This document shows, in pieces, positions 6,881 to 13,037 of a stretch of DNA of 15,601 bases. The DNA comes from an uncultured Spirochaetaceae bacterium. GTDB taxonomy: Bacteria; Spirochaetota; Spirochaetia; Sphaerochaetales; Sphaerochaetaceae. Below the pieces are notes generated by a model. It worked only from the letters and a program-made list of their open reading frames with translations, did not search any database and was not told the DNA's origin. Position 1 is the first letter of the stretch. Every line of letters begins with the position of its first letter. The translations under genes and the position numbers were made by a program. The DNA lies in the NCBI GenBank assembly GCA_946414625.1, contig CAMKPI010000026.1:1-15601 (forward strand). Reading direction: 5' to 3'.

Positions 6881-7915
6881 ATGTTTGTTTCAATCGGAGA
6901 GGCGGTAATCAAGGTGAAAAACTCGCGGATCGAGGTGTCGGGCTTCGGTTTTGAAGAGGCTCTGGCTTCTTCCGGCGCTCTCATGGGGGCGGCTTTTCTC
7001 GGAGGGGTCTCCTCGGACGCACACGGGACGCTTATTCTTGAGCGCATAATCGACGGACTTATCCTTTTCGATCCGGTTTTTTGCGGCGTGGAGAGCCCTA
7101 CCGCAGTTTTCGATTGGAACCCCGGAAAAGGCTCTTATGTACACAGGGGCGGCTTTTTGGAGGAAACGTCGATGTTCCGCATCACGGCGGAGCAGCTTGA
7201 CGAGGCTTTCGCGTCGAATACCGACATAGATACCGTTGTGTTCGGCGGTCCGGTATTCACCTGTCCGCGGGCAGCAGAGGAGATTACAGGTTTTCTGCAA
7301 ACCCGGCGCGATGTGCGGAGGATTTTCAAGCCCGGTGTGTCGCATTGTCTTGAGCTCGGCATTTTATGCCGCGAATCGGTCGAGAGCCTCTCTTTGCACG
7401 GCGGCGTGAACTGCGGCATGGAAGATCGTGGGCATGATAATAAAAATCAGAGCCTCTCTTTGCACGGCGGTGTGAACTGCGGCGTTCGAAACGAAGGTCA
7501 GGACGAAGAGCACATTCGCCGCACTGCGTGTGCCGGTGCGCTAAGCGTCGGGGCTTTCCATGGCGAATCTTCTCTGGGCGGGGCCTTTGCTGGCGCGTCT
7601 GTGCCGGGAGCGGCTCCGGAGTGCGGGCATTTGCAAAACGGTGCCTCAACCGGCAGGAATGTGTCGGGCGCGGCTCCGGACAACGCGACCCCGGATACCG
7701 AGCCCTCGCGGATGAGCAGTGTCTTCAGCGGGGATTCGGGAGGATTCCGTTTTGCTTATGGGCTATTCGCTGCCGATGTGAAAACAACGCTTCGCGAATA
7801 CAAAAGAAGCATCATCCGTGCGCTTAAGGTGGCGGACGAGGTGGTGACGGACGATGCTGACAAGGCTTTTTTTGAAGACGCAGGAATATCGCTCGAGAAT
7901 AATTTTTTGGAGTAA
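6881..7915 (+). CDS. PfkB/fructokinase-like protein, C-terminal catalytic half missing, repeat-bearing insert
   Basis: From ATG 6881 the protein is 344 residues. Residues 1-155 resemble the N-terminal lobe of PfkB sugar kinases: SIGEAVI (4-10), FLGGVSSDAHG (39-49), SPTAVF (72-77), FRITAEQLDEAF (99-110), VVFGGPVF (119-126) and RRIFKPGVS (146-154, at the place of the family's FDPN). Residues about 304-330 resemble the later ADIVKLSDEE segment. The protein then stops, so the C-terminal lobe with the GAGD catalytic loop and ATP site is absent, and the sugar-binding GG motif near residue 32 is poor. Between the two similar parts is an insert (about 165-300) rich in Gly, Ala and Ser that contains a 22-residue-period duplication. 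It is probably not an active kinase. No Shine-Dalgarno precedes 6881; an in-frame ATG at 6851 is possible. The EamA gene follows after 2 nt. The frame stays open upstream, antisense to glnS, but that part is not coding. Confidence 0.6.
   Translation: MFVSIGEAVIKVKNSRIEVSGFGFEEALASSGALMGAAFLGGVSSDAHGTLILERIIDGLILFDPVFCGVESPTAVFDWNPGKGSYVHRGGFLEETSMFRITAEQLDEAFASNTDIDTVVFGGPVFTCPRAAEEITGFLQTRRDVRRIFKPGVSHCLELGILCRESVESLSLHGGVNCGMEDRGHDNKNQSLSLHGGVNCGVRNEGQDEEHIRRTACAGALSVGAFHGESSLGGAFAGASVPGAAPECGHLQNGASTGRNVSGAAPDNATPDTEPSRMSSVFSGDSGGFRFAYGLFAADVKTTLREYKRSIIRALKVADEVVTDDADKAFFEDAGISLENNFLE
7383..7483 (+). repeat. In-frame direct repeat inside the PfkB-like gene (two 35-bp copies, 66-bp offset)
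   Basis: 7383-7417 and 7449-7483 are identical except for one silent C/T difference in a Gly codon. The offset of 66 bp keeps the frame, and both copies encode SLSLHGGVNCG (residues 169-179 and 191-201). A weaker GAAP-containing duplication follows at residues about 240-269. Confidence 0.9.
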
Positions 7916-7917
7916 AT

Positions 7918-8793
7918 ATGGGTTTGAACAACAGAAAGGCGGCAGCCTTGATGTTTTTAGCGCCGATGATCTGGGGAATATCCTTTTCCTTCCAGAGCAT
8001 GGTAGCCGGACATATCGGACCTTTTTCTTTCAACGCCATGCGCATGGCGGTGGGGGTTTTGTGTCTTTTGCCGCTCACAGTGGTGAGCGTGAGAAGGCGT
8101 GGCAGGCAGTATCTTAAAAAGCTCGCCTATTCCGGAGCATTCGCTGGAATCCTTCTTTTTGTAGCATGTTTCCTTCAGCAGGCGGCGATGGTCACTACAA
8201 CGGCAGGAAAGAGCAGCTTTATAACAAGTCTGTATGTACTGTTCGTGCCGATTATAACTTTTTTCATGGGTCGGAAAGCCCGGGCTTCGACCTGGTTTTG
8301 CGTCGCTGTAGCGGTAGTCGGAGCTTATCTCCTCTGCATGGACGGAGAAGCCGGAATTTCGAAAGGAGACATTCTGGTACTTCTTTGCGCCGTTGTATTC
8401 GCGTTTCATCTCCTTGCCGTCGAGAAGCTGGGGTCGGATTTGTCCGGAATAGATTTCTGCGCCGTTCAGTTCGCGACCTGCGTGGTTTTGGGTTTTGTTT
8501 CCTCGTTTATTGCCGGAGAGAAGGTGTCAGGGGAAACCATATCCCGGTCGATTCTTCCGATTCTGTACACCGGAGTCTTCTCCTGCGGAGTTGCGTACAC
8601 AATACAGATTGTCTGCCAGAAATATGTCAGCGCCACGAAAATCGCTCTTATCATGTCGCTTGAGAGTGTTTGGGGTGCGTTGGGCGGTGCGTTGATTCTC
8701 GGAGAGAGGATGAGTCCGAAGCAGACGGCCGGCTGCGTTCTGATGTTTGCCGCAGTGCTTTTCTCCCAGTTGAATGCGGAGCGCGGAGCATAG
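7918..8793 (+). CDS. EamA/DMT family transporter
   Basis: A 291-residue inner-membrane protein with about 10 hydrophobic helices arranged as two EamA repeats (about 8-141 and 151-287). Diagnostic segments are AGKSSFITSLYVLFVPII (96-113) at the end of the first repeat and SLESVWGALGGALILGE (247-263) with ERMSPKQ near the end of the second. Family members export or import amino acids, nucleotides or other metabolites by secondary transport; the substrate cannot be told. GGAG at 7909-7912, within the last codons of the preceding gene, serves as ribosome binding site. The ATG is 2 nt past that gene's stop, so the two are co-transcribed and probably coupled. Confidence 0.9.
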   Translation: MGLNNRKAAALMFLAPMIWGISFSFQSMVAGHIGPFSFNAMRMAVGVLCLLPLTVVSVRRRGRQYLKKLAYSGAFAGILLFVACFLQQAAMVTTTAGKSSFITSLYVLFVPIITFFMGRKARASTWFCVAVAVVGAYLLCMDGEAGISKGDILVLLCAVVFAFHLLAVEKLGSDLSGIDFCAVQFATCVVLGFVSSFIAGEKVSGETISRSILPILYTGVFSCGVAYTIQIVCQKYVSATKIALIMSLESVWGALGGALILGERMSPKQTAGCVLMFAAVLFSQLNAERGA

Positions 8794-8818
8794 CGCCGGC
8801 TATGGACAGGTGCGTTCT

Positions 8819-8846
8819 ATGACAAGGTACTTTTTTCCGTTATACT
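8819..8846 (+). promoter_or_regulatory. Sigma70-like promoter ending 7 nt before the NusG_II ATG
   Basis: ATGACA at 8819-8824 (5/6 to TTGACA), a 16-nt spacer and TATACT at 8841-8846 (5/6 to TATAAT). The start codon is at 8854, so the predicted transcription start coincides with or touches the ATG. There is no Shine-Dalgarno sequence upstream, and no alternative ATG lies near the N-terminus. Confidence 0.6.
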
Positions 8847-8853
8847 ACCAGCT

Positions 8854-9279
8854 ATGAACAGTACAGGGAGCCGGATAAGGCTTAAAACCACCCTCTTTGA
8901 TATTGTCTTCACTCTTTTGCTTGCTGCTCTTACAGTATATCTTTCCGTGAGGTTTGCAACCCGAGGTAAGGGTGTATACGCCCAGGTGACCACACCGCAC
9001 GGCAACTATGTATACTCATTGGAGCAGGGTGGTAGGCATGAGATTCAGGGACTATACGGCGGGACAACGATCAATATAGAGAACGGAGCGATAAGTATCG
9101 TTGAATCATTCTGTCCGAACAAGACCTGTGTCAGCAAGGGCGCGATTTCCGAGGTCGGCGAGTTCAACGCGTGCCTGCCGAACGGAGTCTCGGTTTACAT
9201 CACGGACAGCCCTTCGGCGGATAAGGCGAGGGAATACGTCTCAGGGAGCGGGGAGAAGGCGGATGCTGTCTCAATCTAA
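8854..9279 (+). CDS. NusG domain II-containing membrane-anchored protein
   Basis: 141 residues. A single N-terminal membrane segment (about 13-33) is followed by an extracytoplasmic NusG domain II (about 38-118). The hallmark is CPNKTC (87-92) followed by a third Cys in CLPN (107-110). This stand-alone domain is common in anaerobic bacteria next to Gx-transporter/heptaprenyl-diphosphate-synthase-component-I genes and flavin or quinone redox genes, and is not a transcription factor. The three Cys residues suggest a redox, metal or cofactor role outside the membrane, but the function is not established. The next gene overlaps its end by 17 nt, so the two are translated together. A strong promoter abuts the ATG and no Shine-Dalgarno is seen, suggesting leaderless translation. 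Confidence 0.88.
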   Translation: MNSTGSRIRLKTTLFDIVFTLLLAALTVYLSVRFATRGKGVYAQVTTPHGNYVYSLEQGGRHEIQGLYGGTTINIENGAISIVESFCPNKTCVSKGAISEVGEFNACLPNGVSVYITDSPSADKAREYVSGSGEKADAVSI

Positions 9280-10384
9280 GCGCAAGATTTCCCTTTTCGC
9301 TGCCTTGTGCCTCTTCTGTTCAATGCTGGAGCTTTCGATCCCCAAGCCTGTGTTCATAAGGCTGGGCTTTTCAAATTCTCCGTTGCTTGCCGCCCTGTAC
9401 TGCGGTTTCACTCTTCCGGAATTTGCGTATCTGACGCTTTTGAAAATACTTCTTCAGGGAATCATAAACGGCACACTGTTTTCCTATGCGTTTGTCCTCT
9501 CCGCTGCCGGCGGACTGTCCAGCGCGGCGGCGATGTATATTGTCTATAGGGCGTTCAGCGGATCTTCCAGGGGTTTACATCGGGGAGCCGGGCAGGAGAC
9601 GAAGAGCGGTGGAAAGAGGACAATCTTTCCGGAGTTTTCGATTTCAATGATAACGGTGAGCGAAGTCGGGGCATTTGTGTCGAACACGGTGCAGATTTTC
9701 GTATCGCGGTTTTTCCTCGGCCCCGGGGTCTATGCCTTGTCGCCTGTAATTCTTGGCTTCGGCATCGTCAGTTCGTTTGTTCTTGGGCTACTGACGCAGC
9801 TCTTCTGCTCAAATAGCGAATTTCTGAAGACAATTCAGGAGCCGTCTTTTTTCGCCGCCTTCCTCCCGAAGCCGGCTAAGCCCATGACGCAGAAGACAAA
9901 GACGGACAGGCTTGTTAAAATCCTTGTTTCAAGTACCTGCCTTGTCACCTGTTTTTTTACAGAGAATGTGACGCTTAGCGGGGTTATGAGTTTTTTCCTT
10001 TTGATCGCGTGTTTGTCGACCAAGAGAAAGATTCGCGTGTGGCCGGTGGCATGGACCATTTTCCGGACGGTCGCGATCTCTCTTTTCGTTCCGGCCGGGC
10101 GGGTTCTTTTCTCGCTGGGCAGGCTTGCGGTGACCCAGGACTCGATTTTTCTTGGTCTTCACAGGTCTTTCGTGATTCTTTCCACCACGTTTTACAGCCG
10201 TTTACTCGTGCCTAAGCCGAATGAGGTGGAGTCGGCATTCAAACCGGGAAGTGTTATGTATCTTTCGATGGACTACTTCAAAGAGGTCTCTGAGCTGTGG
10301 TATAAGAGGCTGGAGAAGAACATATACAAACGGATTGACAACACTCTCCTGACGGCGGTGAAACGCAGTTCCAACCTGTTTTGA
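9263..10384 (+). CDS. Gx-transporter family protein (heptaprenyl diphosphate synthase component I-like) with EcfT-like C-terminal half
   Basis: 373 residues, starting at ATG 9263, 7 nt after GGGAG (9251-9255); the start lies within the end of the NusG_II gene. Residues about 8-182 match the family formerly named heptaprenyl diphosphate synthase component I: SMLELSIPKPVFIRLGFSNS (20-39), LLKILLQGIINGTLFS (59-74), the GG-S cluster SAAGGLSSAAAM (80-91) and SEVGAFVSNTVQI (133-145). These are S-component-like membrane proteins in the Gx clan. Residues about 215-320 form further hydrophobic helices, and LHRSFVILSTTFYSRLLVP (299-317) recalls EcfT/CbiQ proteins. This part is inferred, not certain. 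A charged tail (320-373) follows. No ATPase gene is in the window. A role in isoprenoid, quinone or flavin precursor uptake is possible. Confidence 0.82.
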   Translation: MLSQSKRKISLFAALCLFCSMLELSIPKPVFIRLGFSNSPLLAALYCGFTLPEFAYLTLLKILLQGIINGTLFSYAFVLSAAGGLSSAAAMYIVYRAFSGSSRGLHRGAGQETKSGGKRTIFPEFSISMITVSEVGAFVSNTVQIFVSRFFLGPGVYALSPVILGFGIVSSFVLGLLTQLFCSNSEFLKTIQEPSFFAAFLPKPAKPMTQKTKTDRLVKILVSSTCLVTCFFTENVTLSGVMSFFLLIACLSTKRKIRVWPVAWTIFRTVAISLFVPAGRVLFSLGRLAVTQDSIFLGLHRSFVILSTTFYSRLLVPKPNEVESAFKPGSVMYLSMDYFKEVSELWYKRLEKNIYKRIDNTLLTAVKRSSNLF

Positions 10385-10445
10385 AGATCTTTTTTTGCGA
10401 AAAGCCAGGCTCTGGTGCGTCCGTGCCGGTGCGGCTTTCCGGTTA

Positions 10446-10474
10446 TTGCTCTGTGAGTTCAAAAGCGGTAACAT
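10446..10474 (+). promoter_or_regulatory. Weak candidate promoter ending 6 nt before the MATE ATG
   Basis: TTGCTC (10446-10451), a 17-nt spacer and TAACAT (10469-10474, 4/6) precede the MATE start at 10481. No Shine-Dalgarno lies upstream of this ATG. The match is weak on its own and is listed because it repeats the geometry of three other genes here. Confidence 0.25.
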
Positions 10475-10480
10475 GTCGAT

Positions 10481-11893
10481 ATGCGGCGAGGAGATATAAA
10501 TATCACAGGGGACTCGATAGTTAAAAATCTTGTCCTGTTTGTTTTTCCATTGATTTGCACGAACATGCTCCAGAACCTCTATTCGGCGGCGGATATGATT
10601 GTTGTGGGGTATTCGCATGTGGACGGCGTCCTGGGGTCTATAGGCACCACTGTGGCGCTCCTGAACTTCATCCTGAATGTCTGCGCGGGGCTTTCTATCG
10701 GCACCGGAATCGTTGTGGCGCGGAGAATCGGGGAGAGGAACCCGGACGGGGTTGAAAAATCCGTCCACACCTCGATAATCCTTTCCGTCGTGGTGGGTGT
10801 GATTCTGATGTTCGTTTCCCTTTTCGCCTGTCCGCTGGTGCTTCACTGGATGGGTAACCGCGACAATATCCTGTATTTATCTTCTTTATATACAAAGATT
10901 TATTCGTTCGGCATTCCTTTTATGTCGATTACCAACTTTGCGATTGCGATCTTCCGGGCAAAGGGGGACACAAGGACGCCGCTCTTTGTGCTTAGCTTCT
11001 CAGGCGCGCTGAACGTCGTGCTGAACCTTTTTTTCGTTCTTGTGCTTGGAATGTCGGTGGACGGCGTGGCATGGGCCACTGTGCTTTCCACGGCGATGTC
11101 CTCCGTTGTCCTGCTTGCCGCCCTTTCGAGGACGGGCTCCGTCTGCAGATTTTCGGTTTCCCGTCTTTCCTTCGACCGCGCATCAGGCCGCGAGATTTTG
11201 AAAAACGGTATTCCTTCCGGCTTTCAGGGAACGCTTTTCAGCATCAGCAACATGATGATACAGAGCTGCATCATCACCGTAAATGCCGCTATGGACCCGG
11301 GTGGATCCGCCATAATCGACGGAAACGCCGCCGGTACCACCGTCGAGGCTTTTGCCAACATGTGCTCGGGCTCGATGGCTCAGGCAGGAATCACCTTCAC
11401 CAGCCAGCATTTCGGTGCCCGCCTCTTCGATAGGATGAAGCGTGTGATATGGGATCTTTATCTTGTCGGAATCATCATAACAAGTATTGTGACATGGTCC
11501 ATCATCCTTTTGAGGGAGCCGATCCTTGGAATTTTCATAAAGGACGGGAATCCTCTTGCCATGCACGCGGCGCAGCTGAGGATATTGATTTTCTTTATTC
11601 CGTACATAGCAGAGATGGGCATGGAACTGGGATCCGCCATTTTGCGCGGTCTTGACAGAGCCGCTTTGTCCACCACGGTGACGCTTGTCGGTGTGTGTGG
11701 TTTTAGAATTATATGGATTTTCACAGCCTTCCGCGCAAGCCCCACCTTGACTTGCATACTTGCGTCTTATCCCATCAGTTGGGCAGCTACCGCCCTGGTT
11801 CATCTCGTTCTGATTGTCAGTCAGTACCGCAGGCTTCGGCGAGCCGAGAGGAGAGACGAGAATGCCTCGTCTGGGGTAGTGATCTCAGGATGA
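10481..11893 (+). CDS. MATE family efflux transporter
   Basis: 470 residues with about 12 hydrophobic helices in two MatE halves (about 17-220 and 240-460). Family features include FPLICTNMLQNLYSAADMIV (22-41) in helix 1-2, FRAKGDTRTPLF (158-169) at the end of the first half, NGIPSGFQGTLFSISNMM (242-259) starting the second half, and LRGLDRAALS late in the second half. MATE proteins export drugs, cationic compounds or envelope precursors using sodium or proton gradients. The ATG at 10481 places DINITGDSIVKNLVLF where the family N-terminus normally sits, so the start is sensible. GAGGAG occurs just inside the gene and cannot serve this ATG. The gene is about 95 nt downstream of the Gx gene and may have its own promoter. 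Its stop opens a 10-bp tandem repeat, and it converges on the next gene. Confidence 0.93.
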   Translation: MRRGDINITGDSIVKNLVLFVFPLICTNMLQNLYSAADMIVVGYSHVDGVLGSIGTTVALLNFILNVCAGLSIGTGIVVARRIGERNPDGVEKSVHTSIILSVVVGVILMFVSLFACPLVLHWMGNRDNILYLSSLYTKIYSFGIPFMSITNFAIAIFRAKGDTRTPLFVLSFSGALNVVLNLFFVLVLGMSVDGVAWATVLSTAMSSVVLLAALSRTGSVCRFSVSRLSFDRASGREILKNGIPSGFQGTLFSISNMMIQSCIITVNAAMDPGGSAIIDGNAAGTTVEAFANMCSGSMAQAGITFTSQHFGARLFDRMKRVIWDLYLVGIIITSIVTWSIILLREPILGIFIKDGNPLAMHAAQLRILIFFIPYIAEMGMELGSAILRGLDRAALSTTVTLVGVCGFRIIWIFTAFRASPTLTCILASYPISWAATALVHLVLIVSQYRRLRRAERRDENASSGVVISG

Positions 11894-11930
11894 GTGCCGC
11901 TAAGCGCCGTTAAGTGCCGCTGAGTGTCAC
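11891..11930 (+). repeat. Four 10-bp tandem repeats with stop codons in all three frames
   Basis: Four consecutive decamers fitting TRAGYGCCGY (the last one diverged) start at 11891, 11901, 11911 and 11921. Each begins with TGA or TAA. Because 10 is not a multiple of 3, the stops fall successively in frames 0, +1, +2 and 0, and the first is the MATE stop codon itself. The array fills most of the 44-nt gap to the end of the convergent gene. Confidence 0.85.
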
Positions 11931-11937
11931 TATTAGG

Positions 11938-12471
11938 CTATTTCTCGCGGATCTCCCAGCCTAAGGCTTCGTAAAGCGTTTCTCTGTGCTTGTAGATCCG
12001 CTTTGAGACAAATGATCTGTCTTCGTCCTGGAGGTGGAGAGTGAAGCCTTTGCGAACGCCCGCGACAGTTCCGAAACCGACCGACCGGATATCCTTTTTT
12101 TCAGCCAACCAAAGCACTTTGACCTTTCGGTCCTTGCCGCGTCCTACAAGCGCGATGCGGTTATTGACGAAACAGAGCCTTCCGCGGCACAGGTCGCTGT
12201 TGTTGTCGTCAGGAACCATTCCGACAAAGACGCTTTCTACCGTATCATCCGCGTTTTTCCCCGCCTCCTCGGTGCTTTCTCCGGTCGAAGAGGCGAGTAC
12301 CTTTCGCGCCCGTTTTTCCGACACCCAAAATTCGAAGAACCATAGAGCGGGAACAAGCGCGAACATCACGAAATAGGCGCTCCAGTACATCGCGCGGCTA
12401 GGGAACAGTCCCTGTCCGAAAATCACGACGAGGAAAATCAGAAGGATCAAACCCTTTGTAATTATTGACAT
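11938..12471 (-). CDS. Small membrane protein with PH/GRAM-like cytoplasmic domain
   Basis: 177 residues. Two hydrophobic helices (about 6-24 and 29-50) are joined by a short loop with FPSRAM. A Ser/Thr/Glu-rich linker (58-80) follows. Residues about 80-172 resemble bacterial PH or GRAM domains: a strand pair with GRLCFVNNRIALV (97-109), a basic loop, WLAEKKDIRSVGF (121-133), GFTLHL (142-147), and a final helix ETLYEALGW (164-172). The similarity is by pattern only and no specific family is recognised. The role may be membrane-linked sensing or scaffolding. There is no Shine-Dalgarno; a promoter of good quality ends 6 nt before the ATG. The gene converges with the MATE gene and is preceded by the ~65-bp minisatellite. 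Confidence 0.7.
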   Translation of the reverse strand: MSIITKGLILLIFLVVIFGQGLFPSRAMYWSAYFVMFALVPALWFFEFWVSEKRARKVLASSTGESTEEAGKNADDTVESVFVGMVPDDNNSDLCRGRLCFVNNRIALVGRGKDRKVKVLWLAEKKDIRSVGFGTVAGVRKGFTLHLQDEDRSFVSKRIYKHRETLYEALGWEIREK

Positions 12472-12477
12472 GGCTAC

Positions 12478-12507
12478 ATTCTAAGCAGTTGCAGACGCCT
12501 CTGTCCA
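12478..12507 (-). promoter_or_regulatory. Sigma70-like promoter ending 6 nt before the PH-like membrane protein ATG
   Basis: On the minus strand TGGACA (12507-12502, 5/6), an 18-nt spacer and TAGAAT (12483-12478, 5/6) are followed by 6 nt and ATG 12471. The predicted transcription start is at the start codon, and no Shine-Dalgarno is present. Confidence 0.55.
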
Positions 12508-12544
12508 GTTTTTTCCAATCACCAACGCCCGGCTGCGACGGCTC

Positions 12545-13000
12545 TCTTTGCGGGATTGCCGCGCCAGCTGCACCGGGCTACGAGACCTGGATACTATCGC
12601 ACAAGCCTTGTCGCCTGCGGGATTGTTGTACTGGCCGCGCCGATTTGTAGCGTCTCTATATCCCAAAACGGATGCCCCGCGCTGCAGAGTGTCGTTTTGG
12701 GCGCCCTCGTCGCCTTCAAAGCATCGTGCAAGCCGCAGAACACGCGCAGCTGGGCGTCGTTTTGGGGCGCCCTCGTCGCCTTCAAAGTATCGTACAGGCG
12801 GCAGAAACACGCGCTGCAGAGTGTCGTTTTGGGGCGCCCTCGTTGTCCGCATGCTCCTCTGTTGACCCAGGACGAACAAAAACTGTATTTGTATGCACCG
12901 TCCTCGTCCGCATGCCCCTCTGTTGTTCTTTTCGGGGCGCAGCGCGTATTTAGCCCACCGTCCTCGTCGCCTGCATGTCCCTCGTTTGTTCGGAACTCCT
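12545..13000. repeat. Degenerate minisatellite, period about 60-67 bp
   Basis: CCTCGT followed by a (C/T)GCC-like segment recurs at 12705, 12771, 12838, 12902 and 12962 (steps 66, 67, 64 and 60). GTCGTTTTGG recurs at 12691, 12756 and 12823. An older, more diverged part extends leftwards: GCGGGATTG occurs at 12550 and again at 12617, 67 nt apart, and the segment near 12595 matches those at 12722 and 12788 at multiples of about 65. Copies at 12680-12845 are best conserved. Those after 12838 share GCATG(C/T)CCCTC-like segments. Long open frames cross it on both strands, but they have no recognisable domain and simply reflect the GC-rich repeats. It fills most of the gap between the lipoprotein gene end (13038) and the next promoter (12507). 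Confidence 0.8.
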
Positions 13001-13037
13001 GTTTTTTTCGCACTTTTGCCAAGGTTCCCGGGTTTGG

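Noticed and set aside
9101..9262. Longer N-terminus of the Gx protein overlapping the NusG_II gene
   Set aside because: The extra residues are Arg/Ser-rich shadow sequence of the NusG_II gene. ATG 9263 has a ribosome binding site and matches the family N-terminus.
10385..10480. Terminator between the Gx and MATE genes (T7 run at about 10390 and an AAAGCC/GGCTTT pairing)
   Set aside because: The T-run precedes the hairpin and does not follow it, and the stem is short with a large loop.
10202..10846. 214-codon minus-strand open frame across the Gx/MATE junction
   Set aside because: Antisense to two well-supported membrane protein genes, with His/Arg-rich composition typical of shadow frames.
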